NCBI RefSeq assembly: GCF_026151205.1
Contig: NC_087072.1
Coordinates: forward strand, 17,127,669 to 17,191,668
DNA from: Bolinopsis microptera
Lineage: Eukaryota; Ctenophora; Tentaculata; Lobata; Bolinopsidae
Direction of reading: 5' to 3'
Length of the DNA stretch: 64,000 nucleotides
Made by a program: the position numbers and the translations under genes. The notes beneath the pieces were generated by a model that was not told the DNA's origin, ran no database searches, and saw only the letters and a program-made list of their open reading frames with translations. Below are positions 14,101 through 23,656 of this stretch, piece by piece; position 1 is the first letter of the stretch; every line of letters begins with the position of its first letter.

Positions 14101-14523
14101 TCAGGTGGAATGGGAAAGAAGGAGACGTCCAGATCCACTCCAGCCCTGAACTACAACCCCAATATCAGATCTCCCCGGTCCTACTCTGTGTCCCCACCCT
14201 CCATGTCCCCTCCCTTCATCTCACCGGCTGTCTCACCTCCCCCCTCTGGTACCCTGTCTCCACCCCTTCCCGGCACTCTCTCTCCACCTCTACCAGGCAC
14301 ACTGTCACCTCCCACTCGCTTCCCACGAGAACGACCTTTCTCTGGGACCTCAATGGAGCTTACTATAGACGAGAACGCTGAGGTGCATCATGAGAGACAG
14401 TCTTCAGAGCCTACAGATATGCGGTACAGTTTAGAGAATGCCAGGCTAGGAGGAGGTGGTCAGAGGGCTCTCTCACGCAGCTCAAACGAGATAAACACAT
14501 CTGGTGTGGAGACTGAGGTGTGA
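2173..14523 (+). CDS. Formin with GBD/FH3 (DID) and FH2 domains, INF2/diaphanous-like
   Basis: Actin nucleation and elongation factor. Nine exons join in phase: 2173-2259, 2402-2521, 2745-2880, 8510-8625, 10174-10333, 11036-11202, 11377-11563, 11700-11875, 11995-14523, all GT-AG, giving about 1225 residues. Residues 1-~265 form the GTPase-binding/FH3 region (exon 2 holds GEWMKEFLAHDGFQNLL; exon 5 ends DLRNEII, typical of FH3). FH2 runs from ~343 (LDWREISSE..HSVW) to ~685 and contains the GNxxN motif as GNTLN followed by GFKLGALQQLK. No proline-rich FH1 lies between FH3 and FH2; proline-rich segments come after FH2 (PPPPPPKPQRP; repeated SPPLPGTL near the C-terminus). The start is the first ATG after an in-frame stop; an upstream spliced exon is possible. 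The tail after FH2 is serine/charge-rich and probably disordered. Family assignment is firm, subfamily is not. Confidence 0.88.
4328..4380. repeat. Short perfect hairpin, 15-bp stem
   Basis: Arms 4328-4342 (GTGGCAAGCAGTTTC) and 4366-4380 are perfect reverse complements around a 23-nt loop. It is intronic to the formin gene. It could be a hairpin RNA or the remnant of a foldback element; the sequence alone does not decide. Confidence 0.5.
4734..4787. repeat. Short inverted repeat, 17-bp stem
   Basis: Arm TTTTAAAATTGTACATTA (4735-4752) pairs with TAATGTACAATTTTAAA (4770-4786) around a 17-nt loop. AT-rich foldback in formin intron 3, function unknown. Confidence 0.45.
6855..7615. repeat. Imperfect direct duplication in formin intron 3
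   Basis: A block beginning 'catcttagatcatacatt' at about 6865 recurs near 7370, and both continue through 'gaccacaat', 'cagttctgcttga', 'gagtactagaagagtag' and 'aacaaagttttaaggg'. A third partial copy ('acgcaagctaaagaccacaat') lies around 7247. The copies are roughly 240-265 bp and moderately diverged. No coding potential is recognised. Confidence 0.6.
8351..8438. ncRNA. Candidate pre-miRNA-like or foldback hairpin
   Basis: Arms 8351-8380 and 8409-8438 are reverse complements over 30 positions with only two mismatches, closed by a 28-nt loop; total length is 88 nt. The size and near-perfect stem resemble an animal miRNA precursor sitting in a host-gene intron. A tiny foldback transposon would look the same, and I see no second copy in the window. 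Inference only. Confidence 0.35.
8611..8972 (+). repeat. Minisatellite duplicating the formin exon 4 splice donor
   Basis: About ten tandem copies of a 34- or 40-bp unit. Each contains the last bases of exon 4 (TATTTCAAG) followed by the intron start GTAAACTTCAG. The first copy is the real exon/intron boundary (8625/8626); further 'aaggtaa' copies start near 8658, 8698, 8731, 8771, 8805, 8839, 8879, 8919 and 8959. The 34/40-bp length difference is an extra 'tctctt'. Each unit also has a pyrimidine tract ending in AG, so it carries acceptor-like and donor-like signals. Confidence 0.9.
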
Positions 14524-15625
14524 TTCGAGGAGGAGACTTTGGAACTGAGCTGTTTGGCATATCATGATATCAGTCGGGATAATCGGTTTAATTTAGTGTG
14601 ATAGTAAATAATCTATTTTCACTACGAAAACCATATTGTAATTTGTTTTTTGACTTTTCCATAAATATTTAGAATCTTAATACGCGACCGAATTTTTATT
14701 TAAAAAGGATAGAATTAACATCTGTGTCGTGAAACTATAACACGGCGACAAACGGTAAAACTATGTTTTGACGTCAATAAAGTAGAACGATATTTAATTA
14801 GCATTCTGAGTAAGGATATATGTATGAAATGATTCTTTCTTTTGATTCTATTGAATTACACCATTATTCATGCTGTATTTGAACGTTAGTCATTGATTGA
14901 CGAAATAAGAGTAGCTAATTTTATATGGTCTCTTGTGAGCTTCGATTATAAACATAATTGGATAAAATTCGGAATATTAAAGAGTATGTATTCTTCGAGG
15001 ACGCAACTACGTCATACGTACTTACAGTTATATTTTTATCAGATTTTATTGATATAATTTAATAACGAATATTTAAAGCTTCTTGCAATGATTGTGCTGG
15101 GTTGGCTGCAATTTTTGAATACAAACTATCAATCAAGTTTTCTAAACATGCTTTTCCAATAATACCGATCTGAGACAATTTTGTTTGAGGTTGAAACTCT
15201 AATTTTAAAATGTTTAATACTTAACTTAATTTTATTGGAGAAACTCGAAAGTCAAAGTTGATCATGGATCTTAAAGATTAGCTGTTAAGCTTTTAATACA
15301 GCCAACATGTTGATATGTCATCAATTGACCGAAAAGGGCTTCCATAAATTCGGGTTATCATTAAGATTTGATTGTTTGTTTTATTTTTATCAACAATACA
15401 ATGATGTGTTTAGCAAATCAATGTAGCCTCTGCGTTTATTACTATGTAAAATCTTTGTTGTCACAATGGAATATCTGGTTTTATTGTGGAATATTATCAA
15501 TTATATCTAACAATAACATGTCTATAACTGGGCGGATCTATAATCACATCATGCAATCAGTGATTCAAATGGGACCACATTTTTGACCGTTGTTAAGAAT
15601 AAATTTAGCTGCATATCATTCGTCA
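14524..15625 (+). other. Formin 3' UTR and intergenic spacer
   Basis: After the TGA stop there is AT-rich sequence with a canonical AATAAA at 14776-14781, about 250 bases downstream, the likely formin polyadenylation signal. The rest to 15625 shows no recognisable gene; small open frames have no family resemblance. Confidence 0.5.
14776..14781 (+). terminator. Putative formin polyadenylation signal AATAAA
   Basis: Canonical hexamer within AT-rich sequence 3' of the formin stop codon, at a normal UTR distance. No cleavage site can be confirmed from sequence. Confidence 0.45.
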
Positions 15626-15754
15626 GGCTCTTACTAATTCGCTCAACCAAAAATCACGTCACTTCAGATGGTTTTGCAGACGAACAAAACGGTTTTACAT
15701 AACCCCTAACCGTAACCCCGAAGCTATCCACAACCCTAACATACCCAACTGTCA

Positions 15755-17806
15755 GATTGAGGGACCTTATAGTATGGAACAAGATCTTTCCTTGCGTTTG
15801 ACAAAATAGCTAATGAGGTCTGATAAGGTAATTTGAAACTGGGCGCTGCGAGCAGCTTGCTGGCTGACACGACCCCAAAACATAGTGTTTTCGGTTTTGG
15901 TACGATAGAAAGGTTGAGAATGAAGCTGGTTTGATGATAGCTGCCGAGTGGCAGTTAAAATCGCCGATACAAAGACAGAGATGGACCAGATTTTAGGAAC
16001 AGATAGAGGTGGTTTTCGTAGTTTTTAGAGTTTGTTGTTTTCATTAGAGCCCTCCATGGTGGAAGGCTTACCAAAAGAGTGATCCAGGACTCGAAAGAGA
16101 ACCTGTTACACATTGGAACTTAATCTTACCTCAATAAATGTAATAGATTTGTAGGGTAGTAATTAGTTTAAAACTGAGGTTGGAGTCAGATTGAGGGACC
16201 TCATAGTATGGAGCAAGATCTTTCCTTGCGTTTGACAAATAGCTAATGAGGTCTGATAAGGTAATTTGAAACGGGGCGCTGCGAGCAGCTTGCTGGCTGA
16301 CACGACCCCAAAACATAGTGTTTTCGGTTTTGGTACGATAGAAAGGTTGAGAATGAAGCTGGTTTGATGATAGCTGCCGAGTTGCCAATAAAATCGCCGA
16401 TACAAAGACAGAGATGGACCAGATTTTAGGAACAGATAGAGGTGGTTTTCGTAGTTTTTAGAGTTTGTTGTTTTCATTACAGCCCTCCATGGTGGAAGGC
16501 TTACCAAAAGAGTGATCCAGGACTCGAAAGAGAACCTGTTACACATTGGAACTTAATCTTACCTAAATAAATGTAATAGATTTGTAGGGTAGTAATTAGT
16601 TTAAAACTGAGGTTGGAGTCAGATTGAGGGACCTCATAGTATGGAGCAAGATCTTTCCTTGCGTTTAACAAAATAGCTAATGAGGTCTGATAAGGTAATT
16701 TGAAACGGGGCGCTGCGAGCAGTTTGCTGGCTGACACGACCCCAAAACATAGTGTTTTCGGTTTTGGTACGATAGAAAGGTTGAGAATGAAGCTGGTTTG
16801 ATGATAGCTGCCGAGTGGCAGTTAAAATCGCCGATACAAAGACAGGGATGGACCAGATTTTAGGAACAGATAGAGGTGGTTTTCGTAGTTTTTAGAGTTT
16901 GTTGTTTTCATTACAGCCCTCCATGGTGGAAGGCTTACCAAAAGAGTGATCCAGGACTCGAAAGAGAACCTGTTACACATTGGAACTTAATCTTACCTCA
17001 ATAAATGTATTAGATTTGTAGTGTTGTAATTAGTTTAAAACTGAGGTTGGAGTCAGATTGAGGGAGCTCATAGTATGGAGCAAGATCTTTCCTTGCGTTT
17101 GACAAAATAGCTAATGAGGTCTGATAAGGTAATTTGAAACGGGGCGCTGCGAGCAGCTTGCTGGCTGACACGACCCCAAAACATAGTGTTTTCGGTTTTG
17201 GTACGATAGAAAGGTTGAGAATGAAGCTGGTTTGATGATAGCTGCCGAGTGGCCAATAAAATCGCCGATACAAAGACAGAGATGGACCAGATTTTAGGAA
17301 CAGATAGAGGTGGTTTTCGTAGTTTTTAGAGTTTGTTGTTTTCATTAGAGCCCTCCATGGTGGAAGGCTTACCAAAAGAGTGATCCAGGACTCGAAAGAG
17401 AACCTGTTACACATTGGAACTTAATCTTACCTCAATAAATGTAATAGATTTGTAGTGTTGTAATTAGTTTAAAACTGAGGTTGGAGTCAGATTGAGGGAC
17501 CTCATAGTATGGAGCAAGATCTTTCCTTGCGTTTGACAAATAGCTAATGAGGTCTGATAAGGTAATTTGAAACGGGGCGCTGCGAGCAGCTTGCTGGCTG
17601 ACACGACCCCAAAACATAGTGTTTTCGGTTTTGGTACGATAGAAAGGTTGAGAATGAAGCTGGTTTGATGATAGCTGCCGAGTGGCAGTTAAAATCGCCG
17701 ATACAAAGACAGAGATGGACCAGATAGATTTTAGGAACAGATAGAGGTGGTTTTCGTAGTTTTAGTGAGCGCGGTTGTAATTAGTTTAAAACTGAGGTTG
17801 GAGTCA
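15755..17806. repeat. 434-bp tandem (satellite-like) array, about five copies
   Basis: Units start with GATTGAGGGA at 15755, 16199, 16622, 17056 and 17490, giving spacings of 444, 423, 434 and 434. Copies are very similar, differing by a few substitutions and small indels; the last lacks an internal segment and ends near 17806 in the shared 'aaaactgaggttggagtca'. Open frames of 60-134 codons on the minus strand recur in each copy, but their frames break differently between copies, so I do not call them genes. Confidence 0.9.
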
Positions 17807-17853
17807 GGTCCCGAGCCCTTAACAATCGAATTCGTGTTTAACTAGCCTGTCAT

Positions 17854-17930
17854 TTACTGGGCCGCGCTCAGCCTGTCATTACGCCGAATCTCTATGTTTA
17901 TGAACATGATAGACTGAGGTCCCCAGGTAA
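17854..17930 (+). mobile_element. 77-bp mini-MITE (TTACTGGG...CCAGGTAA family)
   Basis: Starts TTACTGGGCCGCGCTCAG and ends CCCCAGGTAA, flanked by the direct repeat GCCTGTCAT (17845-17853 and 17931-17939). It inserted into the 'ctagcctgtca' segment of the larger element around it. Related copies are at 48881-48963 and 51096-51173, with a diverged one near 53690-53780. Confidence 0.8.
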
Positions 17931-18116
17931 GCCTGTCATGTGTGATGTGACCAAAGCATTTTTACCTTACGTCATGGGGGGTGATTCGGAATCAGCGTAA
18001 AAATATACACATACTCACTCACTCAAAATACTTTTATACCCTCAGTAGTATAGGACTTTTTCACATTTCACAAGAATATTTCAAAAATTTGGGCGTGCAA
18101 TTTATATTAGCAATTA

Positions 18117-18268
18117 GGGGTCGTTCACATATTACGAAATCAGCTGAGGGGGGGTTTCCGAATGATTACGCTAGTGTAATTTTGACACAATAGCTATGTG
18201 TAAAACTGATAACGGAGGGGGGGGCAAATATGTTCCAAAAAATGATTTCGTAATATGTGAACGACCCC
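18117..18268. mobile_element. 152-bp PIF/Harbinger-like MITE
   Basis: Ends GGGGTCGTTCACATATTACG and its reverse complement, with near-perfect ~24-bp terminal inverted repeats. Flanked by TTA on both sides (18114-18116 and 18269-18271). A 3-bp TTA/TAA duplication with GGG-starting termini is the pattern of PIF/Harbinger transposons. No transposase is encoded. Confidence 0.7.
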
Positions 18269-18388
18269 TTAGTTTGATTGACGATGTCAATCCTTCGCAT
18301 CTCGCCGATCTGCTTAAGGTGGTTGCGAGAAGCATTATTTGATGCGCGCGCGACCCAGTAGTGCATCGCGCTACAACCCCTTAGTTAA

Positions 18389-19058
18389 CGGGTGATACTC
18401 GTAAAATATCTGTTCCATATATTGGACCGTCGACGAGTCCAACTCGGCGCGCGTCTTGGTAGGTTGTAAACCTACAACCCCTTAGTGGAAGCGGATTTTT
18501 TAAGCATTTCCTTTAGGTGGCTCTGAATGATTATTCGAAACCCTGGCCCTAATCCTCTTATCTGGTCTCAACTTGATCATTAATACACGTTGTATATGTA
18601 ACCCCTTTTCGCGCGAAGCGCGCGGCGGCCACAAAAGGCCTTCTCGCCGGCCGGAGTGTACGATAAAAGCTTGCAAGTTGCAACGTGTAGCAAATCTCAA
18701 TTCTAACCCTAACTCAATCCCTAGCTGAATCATTTGCTGAAACCCTAAGGCTAAACCTAACGAGAAGTCATACCAACAACCAACTTCCTTTTATGGTCAT
18801 TTTCTTATATGTTATAGCGCGATGCCAGATGCACTACTCACAGGAGGACTATAGTGCAAAGAAACTGCTGATAACTGCTACTAACTGCTGCAATTCAATC
18901 GCGCCCACCGTTTGCAGCAGTTAGTAGCAGTTGTGAGTTAGTAGCAGTTTTATGCGTAGGGGTGCACAATTGTAGGTTTACAACCTACCAGGACGCGCGC
19001 CGAGTTGGACTCGTCGACGGTCCTGTATATGGAACAGATATTTAACGAGTATCACCCG
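18389..19058. mobile_element. 670-bp element with ~90-bp inverted repeats and TTAA flanks
   Basis: The left arm (18389-~18480, CGGGTGATACTCG...) and right arm (~18968-19058) are inverted copies including 'gtcgacgagtccaactcgg' and a terminal 'ttgtaggtttacaac' type block. Both sides are flanked by TTAA (18385-18388, 19059-19062), the target duplication of piggyBac-type elements. The termini begin CGGG rather than the usual CCC, so the class is tentative. No transposase frame is visible. Confidence 0.65.
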
Positions 19059-19082
19059 TTAAACGCTCGCTGGTACGGACGA

Positions 19083-19177
19083 AAGCTACCATATACAAAG
19101 AAAAAACCTCGTTCGCTAACCCTTGTCCTTGACTCTTTTGTGCCTTCGGCACTTTGAGTCATGGATCGGGAAAAAAT
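19083..19177. repeat. Dispersed ~95-bp repeat (copy 1; second copy at 54077)
   Basis: 'aagctaccatatac' through 'catggatcgggaaaaaat' is almost identical to 54077-54169. It contains an internal hairpin (TGACTC...GTGCC/GGCAC...GAGTCA). Origin unknown; possibly a fragment of a larger mobile element. Confidence 0.6.
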
Positions 19178-19245
19178 TTGGTGGATATCGGAGTTGATAG
19201 TAATGAAAATGGGGCAAATATACGCTGCTTTTAGCTGTAAAATAA

Positions 19246-20015
19246 GGCTCTTACTAATTCGCTCGCCCAAAAATTTCACGTGACTTTGGTTTTTATGGTT
19301 TTGCAGCCGTACAAAACGGTTTTACATAAACCCTTATCCCAGGATGATGATTAATCACTCTACACTCGACTGTCACGTGACTTTTTAAATACGTTCTCTT
19401 GGTGGCCCTGAATGACTATTCGAAATCATAGCCCTCTAATCTGATCCCAACCCTAACCCTAACCCAATGCAATCTTTAACAAAAGCATATGCTGAAACCC
19501 TAACCCCAACGAGAAATTAGACTAACTTCCGTATATGGTCATATCACGTGATCAAGACAGTTTTTCGCCAATATCTCGCTAGGGGAGCATTTTAACCCTA
19601 TGTCATGGGGGGTGATTCGGAATCAGCGTCCGAAAATACATCGAATGATGTTGGTCTCAACTGTCGGGGGGCCTTTTAGAAAAATTTCGAAGATCGACTG
19701 TAGAGTGATTTAGCACGCTCGCTTATCCCAACCCTAACCCTAACCATAACCCCGAAGCTAACCATAACCCTTGGCCTTACCACAACCCTAACCCTAACAC
19801 GAGCCCTAAACAATCGAATTCGTATTTTACTAGCCTGTCACGTGACCAAAACGGTTTTTTGCCCATAACTCTCCAGGGAAGCATTTTAACCCTACGTCAT
19901 GGGGGGTGATTCGGAATCAGCGTCCAAAAATACACCGATTCCGATCACTTTCATGCCCGAAGGGCCTTTTCACAAGATCTTTCTTAAAATTTGGGCGAGC
20001 GATTTAGTAGGAGCA
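19246..20015. mobile_element. 770-bp inverted-repeat element with 9-bp target duplication
   Basis: Begins GGCTCTTACTAATTCGCTCG and ends in the complementary CGAGCGATTTAGTAGGAGCA. Flanked by the perfect 9-bp direct repeat GTAAAATAA (19237-19245 and 20016-20024). The interior contains (CCCTAA)-like telomere-type strings, CACGTGA motifs and two 'tcatggggggtgattcgg' blocks, suggesting internal duplication relative to the 376-bp form. 9-bp duplications are usual for Mutator-like (and some Merlin) elements. No transposase is encoded. Confidence 0.75.
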
Positions 20016-20234
20016 GTAAAATAATGTTTGATGGTTGGATATGCTTTAAATTTTTCGCACACTTTCCTTGTAAGTTTATGAGTAAGCTAACCAATTTTTT
20101 TTAAAATTGGACCAAGGGAAGGTTACTTAATACGCATTTGATTCAAGAATTTTGTGCTGGCCGAAATTAGCGCTTAAAAATCATCCTACAGTCGGCACGC
20201 GCGGCTCACCGTCGATGGCGCACTACCTATTATG

Positions 20235-20610
20235 GGCTCTAACTAAATCGCTCGCCCAAAAATTTCACGTGACTTTGGTTTTTTTGGTTTTGCAGCCGTA
20301 AAAATCGGTTTTACATAAACCCTAATCCCAACCCTAACCATAACCCCGAATCTATCCATAATCTTAACCACAACCCTAACCCTAACCCGAGCCCTAAATA
20401 ATCGAATTCACGTATTACTAGCCTGTCACGTCACACGTGACCAAAACGGTTTTTTGCCCATAACTCTCCAGGGAAGCATTTTAACCCTACGTCATGGGGG
20501 GTGATTCGGAATCAGCGTCCAAAAATACACCGATTCAGATCACTTTCATGCCTGAAGGGCCTTTTCACAAGAATTTTCTTAAAATTTGGGCGAGCGATTT
20601 AGTAGGAGCG
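20235..20610. mobile_element. 376-bp inverted-repeat MITE, intact copy with 9-bp target duplication
   Basis: The best-defined family member: termini GGCTCTAACTAAATCGCTCG and the complementary ...CGAGCGATTTAGTAGGAGCG, flanked by a perfect 9-bp direct repeat CCTATTATG (20226-20234 and 20611-20619). The interior has telomere-like 'aaccctaacc' runs and 'cacgtgac' boxes. It carries no protein; it would need a transposase from elsewhere. Confidence 0.85.
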
Positions 20611-20908
20611 CCTATTATGAGTGTCTTTACTGTGCAACGCACGTCGCGCTCAACTGCTACTATGTACTAACTGCTGCAAACGGCGCGCGATTGCAGCAGT
20701 TATTTTGCACTCTGGTCCTCCTGTAGTAAGTGTAATGGGCCGCGTCGCAAATCGAATAATGTTTCTCGCAACCACTAGATCGGCGAAATTGGAAATGCAC
20801 CACTGGGCCTCGCAGAGTTGCTACGGATTGACTTGTCATACGTTGTAAACCTGCCGCGCACGAGCGCGCGGCTGTATCGTGGCCACGTGATACTTATATT
20901 AGAGTTAG

Positions 20909-21018
20909 GGCTTTTACTAATTCGCTCGCCCAAAAATTTCACGTGACTTTGGTTTTTAATTTGTATGGTTTTGCAGCCGTACAAAACGGTTTTACATAAA
21001 CCCGATTTAGTAGGAGCG
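20909..21018. mobile_element. Internally deleted member of the same MITE family
   Basis: Has the left terminus (ggcttttactaattcgctcg), runs to 'ttttacataaaccc', then jumps directly to the right terminus 'gatttagtaggagc'. Roughly 270 bp of interior is missing. No clear target duplication remains. Confidence 0.65.
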
Positions 21019-21106
21019 AACATTGTTAACGGGGGGACAAATTGAAACAACAACTTTAAGTTAAAAAATTCAAATTAGAATTCAATAAAAAAGCATGAAA
21101 GCACAT

Positions 21107-23229
21107 TTAGGCCTTGTAACCTCTGCTCTTCCTCTTGCCTCTTGCCATCTCGTGGTTCCTGCTCCTAAGCCTCACAAATGGTTTAGCATGTGTCTTGGGC
21201 AGTCCTGGAGCTCCGAAATGCCTGTTAGCTTCTCGGGCGTTTCTTCGTCCCTGGTTATAAGATTTGTTAGAACTCGATACTTGAAAAGCTTCCATTCACG
21301 ATTTCTTTGTGTGGTCGGCACAATTCAAACAGTCATGAAAATAGTGAACTAAACTGCTTATTTGACAATTCAAAACTACGGACAACTGATGAAACAAAGT
21401 AAGACGCCCTCTTTCGAGGACTCGCATCCAATCGACCCGATGTCACTTGATTACTGTTGCCATAGTAACCGGACGGTAGGGGAGCGATGCTCAATGTTAC
21501 CTGCATCAACACAGTGTTTTGGCCGAGTGGTGACTCCACTGCAAGCTGCTCAAATGTGATGATAGTTCCACCAGCCTTGATAATCCTGGTCCTGGCTCCT
21601 TCAGTAACCCTCAGGGCACAGACTCTCAGTTTAGGTACCTAAGAGGAGGTTTAAATGATGAGCTTTAATAAAATCAGGCACTTTAAAAGAATCTTGTAAG
21701 AACCGACACCCAACCGACATATCTCTGATGAAAAGCGATATCAACTTGTAACGCAGGGGTGCAGGAGGATGAAACTGAAAATGTAACTCCATTAATTGAT
21801 TATATCCTCACCTCGAAGATACGCTTGTCGTCAGTTACGGTTCCTACAACCACAACTGTTTTATCACCTCTGCTCTTCATCTGTCTGGTAATCCTAGCCA
21901 GGGATAGAGCCGGACGGTTTTGTCTTGACATAAACAGTCTCCTCAGGATCACCTGGGATATGAGTGGTTAGAACAAATGGCGAAAATTTATACTGTAACC
22001 TCCGCGTGATCTTGTTTAATATTTGCACTCCGGGGCGGAGGCGCCAAGGCCATCAAAGACAATGGTAATTTCTATAATTTCTATAATAATCGTTGTCCGT
22101 TAATACTCTTATAGGTGTCGGTAGATCCAAAAAAGGACAGTTCAATTTCACAATTTATTGTATTTTGTCAAAATACAATTTGCAGAGTCAAGACGAAGCG
22201 TTCTTACGAAGTTTTGTGCCGGTCAGTCTAACAGAAGCAGGTTTTTCTTAGTACCAGTGGTCATGATGCCTGCCAGCTCTAATCAACCTTAGAACCAGGT
22301 AACCCTGGGTAGGGACCGAGCTGACAGTTATGACATCAATCCAAAAAGTCTATAAACAAATACAAACAGATGAATTTCGAATTATTTTACAATAATTTCA
22401 GTAACAAGGAATTTCCTTGTGTTTCATATTTAACAAAGAACATGTCAGTATTTAATCTAATATTTCCAGTGCCCGAATATTCTTAATATTTTAGACACAC
22501 TAATTTCAATATTCATGGAACTGACGATGCGTAATCTGCAATATCGCACGATATTTGCGGAGCTGCATTGGTTGATGGATCCCCACGGAGGCGAAGTCCC
22601 AAGTCAATATAAGGTTCATAAGGAATGCACATTGCAATTAATGCACCACGAATGTAGACACATAATAAGTGGTGATGTCTGTCAACCCAAATCTACCGAA
22701 GAACCAGGTAACCCTGGGAAGGGATCTAGTTTGACGTTTAGTGACATCAGTCCAAAAACTCAAAATGAAAATTAGATGGAAAATGTCGATTAACGATACG
22801 CTTTAAAAGCTTTCCTTGCGTTTCAAAATGGACACTTGAAAATTTATATTATTTGACAATAATGTACAATCTAAGATTTCCCCAGAAAAGGTGAGTAAGC
22901 ACTTTAATCATTAATATTGTTTGAAATACCAAACTCTGACAGTCATGAGTCTGGCAGGCGATGCATCTTATTATATATTGGTTGCATCTTATTATATATT
23001 GGTTAAGAAGGTTATAATGGAGAATATCCACTCTTCGAATATTGAAAAAGAAACCTAGAAAGTTAAATAAATATTTAATACACAAACTGACCTGGTTGAA
23101 GTTTCCTCCAGTAGTTCTCCTGCTGAGGAAGCGGTAGAGTTTCACCAGTAGTCTGAGGTAGACATTCTGGGACTTAGGCTCCTTTCGGTGTACCTTACGG
23201 TCCTTCTTATGGACAATATCGATACCCAT
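21107..23229 (-). CDS. RPL18: Large-subunit ribosomal protein eL18 (RPL18)
   Basis: Structural protein of the 60S ribosomal subunit. Four exons read leftward in phase 0: 23229-23092, 21952-21812, 21638-21501, 21250-21107; 186 residues, close to the animal length of about 188. Family hallmarks are visible: the N-terminus [20 protein letters not shown], then [63 protein letters not shown] and the C-terminal [11 protein letters not shown]. All introns are GT-AG. Intron 1 (21953-23091) is 1.1 kb and contains two related foldback segments (see 22255-22338 and 22672-22755). An AG (TTATTATAG) lies 5 bases before the ATG. Identification is firm. Confidence 0.96.
22255..22338 (-). ncRNA. Candidate structured RNA in RPL18 intron 1, copy A
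   Basis: On the host sense strand this folds as an outer stem (TGATGTC with GGCATCA), an inner stem (CAGCTC with GAGCTG) and an apical CCAGG/CCTGG hairpin. Copy B, 400 bp away, aligns along its length with paired changes in the stems. Ribosomal-protein introns often host snoRNAs; I do not see convincing C/D or H/ACA boxes, so the class is open. Confidence 0.3.
22672..22755 (-). ncRNA. Candidate structured RNA in RPL18 intron 1, copy B
   Basis: Aligns to 22255-22338 at roughly 70% identity; the central 'agaaccaggtaaccctggg' is exact. The outer stem is a perfect GATGTC/GACATC. Where copy A pairs CAGCTC with GAGCTG, copy B has TCAA/TTGA, consistent with stem conservation. Could also be an old duplicated foldback repeat. 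Confidence 0.3.
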
Positions 23230-23656
23230 GGCAACTATAATAATTAGATATTGTTAGACATACTTAAATAATAATTATTAGGGTAATATGGTGAAATGAT
23301 TCATTAAAATAAGCTAAAGTGTATATAATTAACACTGCACCATAATATATATATTAGCTCAAGGTAACAAATATTTTGTGCAGTAATACTCAGGAGGATA
23401 ATGGAAATGTAAATAAGAACCGAAGCAAAAACAGATAATAATGGTTATGAGTAATAATGAGATTTACAATTAAAATTGAAATGAAAATAATTTCCGTTTA
23501 TGTAAACATACGATCGTATGTAATTTATAAAATTTTAGTTATCCAAATACCAGATTTGCTGAAATTTAGCAAACTCTGTTAATAATAATATACATTTAAT
23601 ACATCACAAGATTATTAAAATATTACTGAATTAAAATTTACATAGGGCAGCAAGTG

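Larger units (their letters stand above)
15626..18113 (+). mobile_element. Inverted-repeat (9-bp-TSD family) element expanded by an internal tandem array
   Basis: The left end (ggctcttactaattcgctc, 15626) and the right part (tcatggggggtgattcggaa near 17965, then a degraded gggcg..gcaattta end near 18095-18113) match the compact family member at 20235-20610. Between them the element carries a five-copy 434-bp tandem array and an inserted 77-bp mini-MITE. The right terminus is degraded and abuts another element, and I cannot find a matching target duplication, so the exact right end is uncertain. Confidence 0.6.

Noticed and set aside
16131-17617. Repeated minus-strand open frames of 60-134 codons
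   Set aside because: They are copies of the 434-bp tandem unit; frames break differently between copies and no known domain is visible.
19434-20400. Telomere or subtelomere indicated by CCCTAA repeats
   Set aside because: The strings are short, degenerate and occur within each copy of a transposon family; genes continue on both sides.
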